Source: Primula veris (Eukaryota > Streptophyta > Magnoliopsida > Ericales > Primulaceae). From it: a stretch of 64,000 bases of DNA. The translations under genes and the position numbers were made by a program. The stretch is taken from positions 2,795,001 through 2,859,000 of the forward strand of contig OY821744.1 of the NCBI GenBank assembly GCA_963682055.1, read 5' to 3'. Below, piece by piece: positions 43,298 to 54,583 of the stretch; position 1 is the first letter of the stretch, and each line of letters begins with the position of its first letter. The notes under the pieces were generated by a model. It worked only from the letters and a program-made list of their open reading frames with translations, was not told where the DNA came from and searched no databases.

Positions 43298-43769
43298 CTC
43301 TAGGATGTATCTAGCAGCGGCGGACCGGTTATTAAGCGCGGCCCACTGGAGAGCGGAGTATCCGAGAGCGTCAGGCTCGGAAACCGAGCACCCTTCTCTC
43401 TCTACAAGCCGTTGCAGCTTCTCCATGTCACCGTACGCCGCTGCGGTGTACACGTCGTCTCTCTGGCTGTCATCCTCCTCCTCCGTCGCCGCCTTATCCG
43501 AATCGATCGGAGATTGCTGACGTGGCTCCGCCTCCTCCACCACCTCGATCTCCGACGTCATTTCTCTCTCTCTTCGATCGGATACTCGTTTGTTTGGTTT
43601 GGTTTTGTTTTTTTTATGGGGTTTTGTGGGAAAGATGAGAGATAAATATATATATAATAGAATGATTGTATAGATATAGATATAGATATAGAGAGAGATA
43701 GGAGAGAAGGACGTTGACAATTGTTATATTTGGATTTGGGTTAATTACAAAATGACAATTATATTTAAC

Positions 43770-46290
43770 CAAATTACGTCCAATTTTGATCGGTTTATAA
43801 CATATATCAAAATTGTCGAAATAATATAATTTAATATTTGAACTATATGATTAATTTTTGAAAAATTTTCATCCCGACAATTTTGATACAAGTTATTGAC
43901 CGATCAAAATTGCACGTAGTTTCGTAATGAACAATTAATTTAGAACGGATGGAATAGTAAATAATTAATTAAGGGTAGTTTGTAACATTTATTTTGAACT
44001 CATTGTTTGGTTTTTGATTTTAAAATTGAATGGGTGTTTTGGACTGTCATATTATATATATTTTATAAATAATTTTTAGCCGTAAAAAGGTGAAAAATAA
44101 AAATTCTCGAATATTGGGTGAATTTTCAAGACAATTTTTTTTATTGTGATTTTCTACCAAATAATTTGATGTCAAACATACTCTAATGGTACATAATTAA
44201 TTAAGGGTTCGTTTGGTAACATGTATTTTTAGCTGATTGTTTGGTTTTTGATTTTAAAATTATGTGAGTGTTTGGACGGTCATATTATATATATTTTATA
44301 AACAATTTTTAGTTGTAAAAGGCTAAAAAAATCAAAATTCTTAATATTGGGTGATTTTCAAAACAAATTTTTTTATTCTGATTTTCTACCAAATAATTTG
44401 ATAATAAACATAGGCTAATGGTACATAATTAATTAAGGGTTCGTTTGGTAACATGTATTTTTAGTTGATTCTTTGGTTTTTGATTTTAAAATTATATGGT
44501 GTTTGGACGGTTATATTATATATATTTTATAAACAATTTTTGGCCGTAAAAAGATACAAAAATCAAAATTATGAATATTGGGTGAATTTTCAAAACAAAT
44601 TTTTTTATTCTAATTTTCTACCAAATAATTTGATGCCAAACATAGTCTAATGGTACATAATTAAGTAAGGGTTCGTTTGGTAACATGTATTTTTAGTTGA
44701 TTCTTTGGTTTTTTATTTTAAAATTATGTGGGTGTTTGTACGGTCATATTATATATATTTTATATAAAAAAAATTAGCTGTAAAAAGCTAAAAAATCTGA
44801 ATATTGGGTGAGTTTTCAGGACAAAATTTTTTATTCTGATTTTATACCAAATAATTTGATGCCAAACATAGCCTAATGGTACATAATTAATTAAGGGTTC
44901 GTTTGGTAACATGTATTTTTAGCTGATTCTTTGGTTTTTGATTTTAAAATTATGTAGGTGTTTGGACGGTCATATTATATATTTTTTATAAAAAAAAATT
45001 AGCAATAAAAAGCTAAAAAAATCAAAATTCTGAATATTAATTTGGTGAATTTTCAAAACAAATTTTTTTATTCTTATTTTCTACCAAATAATTTGATGTC
45101 AAACATAGCCTAACAGTACATAATTAATTAAGGGTTTGTTTTGTAACATGTATTTTTAGCTGATTCTTTGGTTTTTGATTTTAAAATTATGTGAGTGTTT
45201 GGACGGTCATATTATATATATATATATATATTTTATAAACAATTTTTAGCCGTAAAAAACTGAAAAATAAAAATTCTAGAATATTAGATGAATTTTCAAG
45301 ACAATTTTTTTTATTCTGATTTTCTACCAAATAATTTGATGCCAAACATAGTCTAATGGTACATAGTTAAGTATGGGTTCGTTTGGTAACATGTATTTTT
45401 AGCTGATATTTTGGTTTTTGATTTTAAAATTATGTGGGTGTTTGGACGGTTATATTATATATTAATTATAAACTATTTTTAGCCATAAAAAGCTATAAAA
45501 AATCAACATTCTGAATATTGGGTGAATTTTCAAAATAATTTTTTTTCCCCTGATTTTCCACCAAATAATTTGATGTCAAACATAGCCTAATGGTACATAA
45601 TTAATTAAGGGTTCGTTTGGTAACATGCATTTTTAGTTGATTCTTTGGTTTTTGATTTTAAAATTATTTGGGTGTTTGGACGGTCATATTATATATATTT
45701 TATAAAATAAATTTAGCCGTAAAAAGCTAAAAAATCAAAAATCTGAATATTGGGTGATTTTCAAAACAATTTTTTTTATTCTGATTTTCTACCAAATAAT
45801 TTGATACCAAACATAGCCTAATGATACATAATTAATTAAGGGTTTGTTTGGTAACATGTATTTTTACCCGATTCTTTGGTTTTTGATTTTAAAATTATGT
45901 GGATGTTTGGACGGTCATATTATATATATTTTATAAACATTTTTTAGCCGTAAAAAGCTAAAAAATAAAAAATCTGAATATTGGGTGATTTTCAAAACAA
46001 TTTTTTTTATTCTGATTTTCTACCAAATAATTTGATGCCAAACATAGAATAATGGTACATAATTAATTAAGGGTTTGTTTGGTAACATGTATTTTTACCC
46101 GATTCTTTGGTTTTTAATTTTAAAATTATGTGGATGTTTGGACGGTCATATTATATATATTTTATAAACAATTTTTGGCCGTAAAAAGCTACAAAAATCA
46201 AATTTCTGAATATTGGGTGAATTTTCAAGACAAATTTTTTTATTATGATTTTCTACTAAATAATTTGAAGTCAAACATAGCCTAATCTTT
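43770..46290. repeat. Tandem array of ~230-bp units, about 10 copies
   Basis: Units begin TTAATTAAGGGTTCGTTTGGTAAC near 43,975, 44,209, 44,440, 44,669, 44,893, 45,130, 45,373, 45,608, 45,839 and 46,068. Each continues GTATTTTTAG, TTTGGACGGTCATATTATAT, GCCGTAAAAAG, TGAATATTGGGTG and ACCAAATAATTTGATG. Unit A has about one copy (348-590). The first unit is fused to a truncated Stowaway-like sequence (43,770-43,955). Non-coding. Confidence 0.9.
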
Positions 46291-49200
46291 TTTTTGGATA
46301 AACTTACCAATTACCATAGTTGTCATGTGAGAAAACGAAAGCGATAAATGAAACCATTAAACGTGAAAAGGTAAAAAGAATAAAACTTAATTCTTTTTCG
46401 GTAAGTTAAAAAAAATCTAAAATTTACACTTGAAGTAACAAAAAACTTGAAACAGAAAGCGTGAAACATGATTTATTAAAGTGAAAACTATTATCCGGTA
46501 ACTATGGAACCAAGAGATGGGGCTTCTCCGGTTTGGTTACGTTCGGGTTTTGAAGGATCACTGTTTTGAACCATAGAATCGAAATTGTTACAATTGAAAC
46601 TAATTTGACCAAGAAGCTAAATAAATCAAATTATGGTTGTCATTTGTTTGATACACCTTTCGCACACGTTATATACAAGTACAGTGAAATAATTCCTGAT
46701 TTAATTTTGTCACTATTCTCAAACAATTATCAGGTTTTTGTGTTTATTTCTATTGTCATTAAATCTCTAAGCATACGTTATAATAATGATAGTAATCTTT
46801 TGCGAGATAGCCTTAAATTTTTACCGTATAAAATGTGAGTTTTTGTATGATCAGTGAGAAAATTTTCTTTATAAACTAGAAAAGCATTCATACAAATTGA
46901 TAATTAATTTGAAACATGGTCCATCGACATGCAAATAGTTTTCTAACTCGGAATGATAATGAACGATCATTACTAACCCTACCAGAGTTGAAATCAACAT
47001 TAAAACCTTTTTTTTTCGCATTTTATTTATAGAAAGTAAGAAGGTTCAATGCATGTGTCATGCTCAGATGCTAGCATATCCGTCTAAAGACCGATCTAAA
47101 TACGATATATATATAAACCATAAACTGATAATAAAATATAAATTACAATCAGAAGGCTCTACATATATATTAGAGGACAAAAACAAAGCTGGTGATGATC
47201 TAAAAAACACTTCGACCTTGACATAGACAACATATTTGAGTCTAATATTCCAAATCACCATTAAATTAAGCCTTAAGCATTTTAGCTTGTGAGTTGTATA
47301 GTGAAGAACCGGTGGTTCACATTGATAAATATGTAATTTAAATCATGAGTGGCTGCTATTAGAAGTCAAATTTGACGTGATAATTAAAGAAGTTGACTTA
47401 CGAATTGGGTGGTTCATTGACCTCCTATGAGAAAAAAATATAAGTGTATTTTTCAACTATAGTATATAACTTTTTTTGTGTTTTAGTTTGTAGCAAACGC
47501 GTATTTTATCTTTGACAAAAACCAAATTTCGGCTGTTCAAATGTCATTCATTTGGAGGAACCGAAACTTTTTTCTGAAACTTTAATTTGGAGTATTTAAA
47601 GTAAAGCATGCAGAACACTGGCGGAATCTGAATTATTTTCATCGTAATTATGAAGGTGTTAAAAGGCGAAAACCGAAAAAAATAAAAATGCATGGTTGAA
47701 AGGCTATTTTTCTCGATATAAGGAGTGCTAGAGACTATAGATTAGAGTTCATTTTAGACTAATACGGGGTAGTAGTTACTCTACTGAAACGGAGAGCACC
47801 TCACCGAACTAATAAACCAGCGGAAGCTTATCGGAAAAAAAAGAAAAGCGAAATTAATATTAATTGTGTTGAATCTTTTGATTGATTTCACTATTACCAG
47901 AAAATGCAGAACTAAGTGTACTTGTTTCTGAGTACATTTACACTATTATTGTAATTTGTAAATCTAGAATAACTTTTCTTCTCTTTTCTTTTAAATTGTG
48001 ATGTCTACCTAGATTACACGCATATTGACTAAGGGTGTGTTTGGTTTCAGAATTTTTGGGATGATTTCTGAATTTTTGGATTTTGAAAATGCAGATTTTT
48101 TAATAGCTATTTGGTTACTAGGATTTTTTTTTATTCTTAAAATCCAGATTTTTAGTCAAAATAATAAAAAAAAAAATCCAAAATTTCAGAATCCATGTTT
48201 TTGCTGGATTTTGAGATTTAAAAAATTAGTTTTTTTGACAAAAAATATGATAGTAAACGGACCCTAAAGCCGTATGAAAAACTACTACATCAAGTAACGT
48301 CCTGAAACTCGATATAGTAGTATACTACTCCGTATTATGCAAAACCAGTATGTGAAAAAAATTCATAATATATTGTAATATAGCATAACTTTGACAGAAT
48401 CAATATTTTGAGGTGACTTCCGACCTAGAACAATTTTTTTGGATCACCTGAAAGGAGCATAATTATTAGATATAGTTATATTCATATAACAAGGTTTAGG
48501 GAAGTGAGTCACGTGTGTTCACATTGAGATACATTTTTATCGAAAGTCTAGAAACGATGCCGGGAAATAGCTGTCTAGAGAGAGAAATTGGTGATTTATC
48601 GCAAACTCTTCTTCTCCACTGATCGCTAGGGCAAATCTGATAGCAGATAGTTAGTTAAAATGTGGCGTCTTTATAAATTCAGCATAATATGAATACAGTA
48701 TGAGACTCGTACTTTGGAAAACAAAGTCGTATTTCCGAAGTCAAACTCGTTGTTCTGAAATCAAGCTCGTACTTCTGAAGTACGAGCCTTGACTTTTCTG
48801 GATTCCATGATGCTATCTCGTTACTTTTATTAACGAGTATGTTTTGCAAATTACGTACTTCCAGATTTGACAACAATTTTTCGTTTACATATTCACTATT
48901 TACTGCTATTTGACAATACTTTTTTGATCAAAAGTATCGGATCATTATTTTCTGTAAAGAGATAAGTTGACTTATATATTATAACAGGAAAAAAAAAACA
49001 CAATAACACACTTTGGTAATCTGTTGTTAGATTGTTTGTGTGTTTCTGACAATTAGGTAGATAAGTTTGCTTATTTTAAAACCGCTATACTATAATGCAA
49101 AATAACACTAAAAAAGAAGAAAATGTTTTGAAGTGCACTAGCTAAATTCTTAAGCAGCTTAGAAAAAAAAAATTGAGCTCAAATAATGACCAGTAAAATC

Positions 49201-49446
49201 TCTCCAATATAATTTGTGTGTCTCGCTGCGAAATGCAGTAAATAGCAAAAAACTCAACATTTTCAGAAAAGCAAAACCTCGTACTTCAGAAGTACGAGAT
49301 TGATTTCAAAACAACGAGTTTGACTTCGAAAGTACGATTTTTTTCCTTCAAAGTACGAGTTTCAAAGTATATTCAGATTATGCTGACCGCCGGTCCCTAA
49401 TTAAAATTGGACACGAAAACAATCTATTCATTCCATTGAGTATTCC
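46291..49446. repeat. Segmental duplication arm, unit B (matches 600-4,483)
   Basis: Colinear with unit A, lacking the Mutator-like MITE (empty site near 48,124) and carrying a 355-bp retroposon at 47,003-47,357. Includes the CGTACTTC/ACGAG-rich segment (48,700-48,850 and 49,270-49,370) mirrored in unit A at 3,700-3,850 and 4,290-4,370. Homology to unit A ends at about 49,446. No gene seen. Confidence 0.8.
47003..47357 (-). mobile_element. Poly(A)-tailed retroposon fragment, 355 bp
   Basis: Absent from unit A at 1,291, where ATTA occurs once; here ATTA flanks both sides (46,999-47,002 and 47,358-47,361). On the minus strand it ends AATAAAATGCGAAAAAAAAA, a poly(A) tail next to a signal-like AATAAA. 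It looks like a LINE or SINE 3' end or a retroposed transcript. No ORF recognised. Confidence 0.65.
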
Positions 49447-49960
49447 CCGCCTCACTCCTCCACCACTTCAACAACAAAGAACCTATTAATAACCCACCCT
49501 CCAAATCTCAACGCATTGGTATCAAATAAGTATACTACCTAAAATCCGCGTTTTTAAGACTAAAGAGTCGGACAGAAATAACCCTTTTACGTGCGAAATT
49601 ATAAAAGATCTCCTTTAAGATCAAGCAATTCCATCGAATTAATTATGATTGTATGTGTAATAGCATCTACTATACCAGGAATACCAATGAAGCCCATTAT
49701 TACAACTGATCAGGATACCCTTTTTTAACATCTAAAGTCTATTTCTAATTAGTTCAAGATGCTCTCACTAATGAGAATCAAAGAATTAGTAGATCTATTC
49801 CGTCCAAAACGGGAATGGGTTGCGGGACCTAAAAAAAAAATATGCGGATGTCGTGGGCATACTATGTGTAATTATTATAACGGTATAAGAAATAATTTTA
49901 CAAAAAAAACATAAAAAAAAGTAAAATTTTCAAAAAATATATGAAATACTTCAAATATGA
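49447..49960. other. Filler DNA at a unit B deletion junction, including a CDC26 fragment
   Basis: 49,447-49,526 is a close copy of CDC26 codons from about 30,183 to 30,258 (CCTCACTCCTCCACCACTT ... GGTATC). 49,527-49,960 is unlike anything else in the window; I could not assign it. On either side the sequence is homologous to unit A at 4,483 and 19,969, so this 514 bp stands where unit A has 15.5 kb (BAHD, Copia, Cassandra, receptor-like pseudogene and TIP1 fragment). Confidence 0.75.
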
Positions 49961-50717
49961 GGAAAACTGTCTTGCGCCATGACCAGAACCAGAAAATAGC
50001 GCATGACTTGCATCATTGCGATAAATAGTATTCATAACAAACATGAACACCAGAAATATCGTAAATGGCTTAATTAAAGTTAACTTGCAAGATTGCTAAC
50101 AAATCAGTAATATTCCAAAACTCCAAAGTCATCAAAATATAAAGAAGTTACAGCATAGTGTACATCGCCTTCATTGATGTTGCGTGACTCGAGTTCATAC
50201 AAAACTAAGTTCACACGTTATTTTCGATACATAATAGAAGTGTACATTTGCCTCTATTTTTTCATTTCCGGTGGCTTATTTCCTCCATCAGTAGTCACTA
50301 GTCAGCGTTGCAGTGACAAAAATTCTTTATTTTGGCATTCATCATGGCTTATCTACCTGAACAAAGAGCCGTGAAAAATGTGAATTATAATTAAAAAATT
50401 CGAAATTATGTTTAATCATGTAATATCCATTAAAAGTCCAAAAGGCAAATGATAGGAAACACACAAGCAGACTTAAATTACCAACACAATTTGATGTCTT
50501 AGTAGCTAATCAAGATATAGACATTTAATATGCATGCCGTATCTCCAATGTAAAATAGTTCGTTTAATTGTCACCGACTAACCATGTCAAGTGTCCAACA
50601 GACTAAACAACAGTACAAAAAGTTATTATTTAGCAAAGATCAAAACATAACTTTTGAGTTATGGAATAAGTACAATCAATTTAATTAACTTACATGTGGT
50701 TCCTTCTTCTTCTCGGC
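49961..50717. repeat. Receptor-like gene 3' flank, unit B
   Basis: Near-identical to 19,969-20,699. Includes the sequence that in unit A codes for the receptor's basic tail (about 50,695-50,717), now untranslated because of the frameshift. Confidence 0.75.
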
Positions 50718-53528
50718 CTACCATTTTGGGGCCCAGCAATTCCTAGAAACCATCTTGGCCATCCGACAAAGAACATTGAGAGATCCTAATATTAATCCGA
50801 ATGGAACTCCGCATCCATAACCAAACACAACAATTTTCCAGGTAAACCCGCTAGAAAAAATTGACTGGTCTTTCTTTTGCTTTATCACTTTTGATGACTG
50901 TGGTTTCTTATTATCTCCACATAAGTTTGACAATGGTAATCCGCATAATCCTGGATTCTCAATATACGAGTTATTTTCAAATGTATCAAACTGTTTTCCT
51001 CGAGGTATCTGACCAACTAGATGGTTATACGAAACGTTTAGGTTGGCAAGAGTTGTTATACTTGCAAGTTGAGTAGGTATTGTCCCTGTAAGTATATTGG
51101 AAGAGAGGTCTAGTATCTGAAGGTTATAAAGATTTCCTAAAGAAGCTGGGATAGGACCTGTGAGGTTGTTATGCGATAAATTTAACATTCGAAGCGAAAC
51201 GAGCTTTTGAAGAGCCTCTGGAATCTGATCTTCAAAGTAATTGGCTGATAAGTCGATTGTTGCGAGAGTTGTGAGGATACGCTCGAAAGTAAACTCTACG
51301 CCATTCCACACTATTGCAATAGAGTTTTTATAACCTAAATAACCATAACTTTCCATGTATGTTGGTCTTCCTTCAGTTTCTTTTGAATTTTTCATGGCTG
51401 TGAAATCTTGAAAATATCTTGTTGGCAGAAGACCAATGAATTGGTTATCAGAAAGATCAAATATTCTAAGTTTAGGGTAAGGACTTTTGGCTCTCGATGT
51501 TCCTACAGGACCATGAAATTTGTTGGACTTTAGAACAAGTACTTGTATCTCTGAAAATGTCTCTAACCAATGTGGGAATGACCCATTGAGTTTGTTGTTT
51601 CCAAGGTCTAGCAATTCCAGTTTTTTACATTTGCTCAAAGATTCCGGTATCGGTCCTTCAAACTGATTGTCATTCAAGTTCAATGTTGTCAACTCATTCA
51701 AGTTCAATATTGGTGGAATGGTGCCACTAAATCTATTCTTTTGTAGATCCAACACCTCGAGAGTATTATTTTTAACCAAACATTGTGGGATTTCTCCACC
51801 AAAATCATTATAAGATACAACAAGTATACGAAGGTATGTTGAATTGCAAATTGATGAAGGAATATCTCCGGATAAGACTGGGAGAAATCCTGAAAATTGA
51901 TTATGTGATATAGTGAAGTAATTAAGAGACACGGGTAGGACCGGGACTGATCCTTGAAAAAAGTTGTGGGAGAGATGAAGCTGATCCAGGTGTTCAAATT
52001 TTGAGAATAAGAGCGGTTCGACAGTACCGTTCAACTTATTCGATGATAGAGAAAGATAAGTTAGGTTCACAAGGTTTACAATGGAATGAGGAATGGAACC
52101 TTGGAGGCTATTGTTTTGTAGAGAAACGTACTTTAATGGTGATTCGTTTGTAAAGTCGGGAATCGGGCCGGTAAATTGATTATAACTCATATCCAAGTCG
52201 GACAAAGAGGGAATAGTAAACAACCAAGGTGGTAATGTTCCATTGAGCTGGTTTTCATAGAGAGATAAAATATTGAGTTTTTTCAGATTTGAGATTGTGA
52301 TTGGCATAGAATGGAAATTGTTACCTGAAAAGTCGAGGTAAGTAAGCTCTGTTAGATTCCCAATTGATTTTGGAATATAATGGAAATTGTTACCTGAAAA
52401 GTCGAGTTCAGTAAGCTCTGTTAGATTCCCAATTGATTTTGGAATAGACCCAGACAAATTGCAATTACTAAGCTCTAGCCAAATTAATGACTCCAGGCTT
52501 TCTATTGAATCCAGTATTTCCCCTGCCAAATTCGTATGAGAGAGAGATAAATATCTTAAAGATTTTAAATTCCAAAAAGAATCTGGTAGTTCTCCTGCCA
52601 AACTCGTATCAAAGAGATCTAAATATCTTAAAGATTTTAGATTCCCTATCGAGCCAGGTAGTCCTCTTTGTCCAAATAATTTATTATCTCCCATATCTAA
52701 AATCTGAAGGGAACTTGTGTATGTGGAATTTATTTCTGGAATATCGCCTGTAAGATTATTCCATCCCAACTTCAGCTCTCGTAAATTTGGAAGCATGAAA
52801 ATCTGACCGGGCAAGATCCCATGCAAACGAGTGAGCTCAAGATTGATTATTTCCAAAGAGGACAGGTTCATCAATGAATTGGGTATACTTGAAGAAATCA
52901 ACACAAGTTTAAAAACAAGTTCTTTCAAGTGGGTTACGTTTTTCAATAACGAATCAAAATCATTTGCTTTAACACTTAAGTCGGAGTTGTCCGAGACATC
53001 AATGGAAACCAGTTTGGACAGAAACGAAAGTTCTTTTGGGATCGAACCAACGAATGATGAATGAGAGAGGTTGAGGTGAGTGAGCTTCGTAAAGCGTCCA
53101 AATGCAGGTGAAATGTGAGAGTGAGGAAAGTTATTGTAAGCGAGGTTGAGACGCTGAAGATGGGTGAGATGGAATATGCCATTGTCGATAGTGGAATTGA
53201 TGGTGCCGTTGAGCTGACTACAACTAAGGTCAAGCTCGATCACATGACCCGTCTCTTCATCACAAGTCACCCCGTCCCACAAACAGCAATTGCTATTATT
53301 ACCGCTCTTGTTATTCCAAGATATAGTCTTCGGATACGCATAGTTCGTATAGTTCGGATAGTTCCCATAGTAGCAAGTTTCCGAAGATGCATTCTCGTCT
53401 ATAGTTAGCGTATTCTTAAACTGTAACAATGCATACATCTGGTCATGACGACACAATTGGTGTGTAGCATGCCTACGTGGAAAAGTATAGAAAAGAAATA
53501 AAAGGGATAGCCATATCAAATGCCTCAT
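50718..53528 (-). CDS. LRR receptor-like protein, copy B, frameshifted in the transmembrane/tail region
   Basis: 936 residues, colinear with copy A: the same signal peptide, LRR-N Cys pairs, LRRs, island (NSIAIVWNGVEFT), GLCGLPLSNLC cap and GYGCGVPFGLILGSL helix start. One extra T at about 50,776 shifts the frame, so the protein ends NVLCRMAKMVSRNCWAPKW in place of the hydrophobic half-helix and basic tail of copy A. It also gained one LRR (69-bp tandem duplication, 52,321-52,389 and 52,390-52,458), lost 14 residues near 51,875, and differs in the N-terminal Tyr/Asn-rich repeat. It may be weakly anchored or secreted as a decoy, or be a young pseudogene. Confidence 0.88.
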   Translation of the reverse strand: MRHLIWLSLLFLFYTFPRRHATHQLCRHDQMYALLQFKNTLTIDENASSETCYYGNYPNYTNYAYPKTISWNNKSGNNSNCCLWDGVTCDEETGHVIELDLSCSQLNGTINSTIDNGIFHLTHLQRLNLAYNNFPHSHISPAFGRFTKLTHLNLSHSSFVGSIPKELSFLSKLVSIDVSDNSDLSVKANDFDSLLKNVTHLKELVFKLVLISSSIPNSLMNLSSLEIINLELTRLHGILPGQIFMLPNLRELKLGWNNLTGDIPEINSTYTSSLQILDMGDNKLFGQRGLPGSIGNLKSLRYLDLFDTSLAGELPDSFWNLKSLRYLSLSHTNLAGEILDSIESLESLIWLELSNCNLSGSIPKSIGNLTELTELDFSGNNFHYIPKSIGNLTELTYLDFSGNNFHSMPITISNLKKLNILSLYENQLNGTLPPWLFTIPSLSDLDMSYNQFTGPIPDFTNESPLKYVSLQNNSLQGSIPHSIVNLVNLTYLSLSSNKLNGTVEPLLFSKFEHLDQLHLSHNFFQGSVPVLPVSLNYFTISHNQFSGFLPVLSGDIPSSICNSTYLRILVVSYNDFGGEIPQCLVKNNTLEVLDLQKNRFSGTIPPILNLNELTTLNLNDNQFEGPIPESLSKCKKLELLDLGNNKLNGSFPHWLETFSEIQVLVLKSNKFHGPVGTSRAKSPYPKLRIFDLSDNQFIGLLPTRYFQDFTAMKNSKETEGRPTYMESYGYLGYKNSIAIVWNGVEFTFERILTTLATIDLSANYFEDQIPEALQKLVSLRMLNLSHNNLTGPIPASLGNLYNLQILDLSSNILTGTIPTQLASITTLANLNVSYNHLVGQIPRGKQFDTFENNSYIENPGLCGLPLSNLCGDNKKPQSSKVIKQKKDQSIFSSGFTWKIVVFGYGCGVPFGLILGSLNVLCRMAKMVSRNCWAPKW

Positions 53529-53587
53529 TTTTATTTATTTTTATTTTAATCTTGAGAGAGTACGATGGTAATGGTGAGAAATGGCAT

Positions 53588-53595
53588 TATATATA
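53588..53595 (-). promoter_or_regulatory. TATA box of receptor-like gene B
   Basis: Minus-strand TATATA about 60 bp before the ATG. Homology with copy A breaks just upstream, so distal promoter elements of the two genes differ. Confidence 0.45.
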
Positions 53596-54583
53596 CAATT
53601 CTGATGTCACCCTCTACGGCACCTAATGTTATAAATATGATACCGGACAAATAAAGTTAACATTTTCAAAAAGTTCGTAAAAATAGTGGAATGAATATCG
53701 TAAATTAACAACCGCAATATAATGTTTTATTATTATAACAATATAAAAATACATGTATGATATTTGTTTTGGAAGATGGATTGAGATGTGTGGAAAATGA
53801 CATGTTTGTTTATTTATTTATTTGAACTGCATTAATATATTTGAGTAATTAGTAAATTGGAATATGAGTATTTGTGGAAAAAATACGCAAAATTTGACAA
53901 ACTCAAGTTTTATTTTGTTCACTTATATTAATAGTATGATACACGTCTTCCTGACTTAACATTATTGAACATTTAAAAAATTAGGTATAATTTTACATGT
54001 ATTTTAAATCGTCTTAACTTTAATTTTACATATATAATTTTACACTTTTATTTAATTTATTCCTATATGAAGGTAAATTTATTAAGACGGGACCATAAAA
54101 AATCATGAAATATTACATTACGAAGATCATTCTTATTTTTGAACTGTTCCGAGTTGGGACCGAATATTTTTATTATAAAAAGGTTCTGCCGTACCTAACA
54201 ATTCCATGATTATATTTTTCTTAATTTCAAATATGAAGACTTCTTAGTCCATCATAATGCGTCAACTTGGAACTGCAACCACAAAATCAAAGAAGACCAA
54301 TTCCATGATTATATTTTTTTTAATTTCAAATATGAAGACTTCTTAGTCCATCATAGTGCGTCAACTTGGAACTGCAACCACAAAATCAAAGAAGACCAAC
54401 AAAGTCATCGCAAATACCCTAAGCCTAACTCTTAACCACAAAAATGCTAGTTTTCTTATCCAGATTGATGACACACTATAGTGGTATGGTATCTACATAA
54501 ACCTCAGCTTAATTAGTTTGTGCCTATGCTATGTTATTTATGTTTCCTTGTCAGATTTTTACAGTTTAATTTAAGAAATGTTA

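Larger units (their letters stand above)
41474..43561 (-). pseudogene. TIP1: TIP1-like S-acyltransferase, exons 1-2 only (truncated)
   Basis: Exon 1 (43,561-43,298, 88 codons) starts [10 protein letters not shown] and ends RYILE; exon 2 (41,614-41,474, 47 codons) reads [18 protein letters not shown]...ADMYGYQ. Both fit plant TIP1 exactly at the E/H junction, with phase-0 GT-AG borders. They encode the N-terminus and the first two ankyrin repeats. No exon with the next repeats, the transmembrane helices or the DHHC catalytic domain is found leftwards; the truncated heparanase gene is met instead. A degenerate second copy of exon 1's 3' half lies within intron 1 (42,048 to about 42,165). Not a source of active enzyme, though an ankyrin-only peptide could be made. 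Confidence 0.85.

Noticed and set aside
49527..49960. Organelle DNA insertion
   Set aside because: The moderate GC and lack of a local match made me consider chloroplast or mitochondrial origin, but I could not tie it to any organelle gene, so no claim is made.
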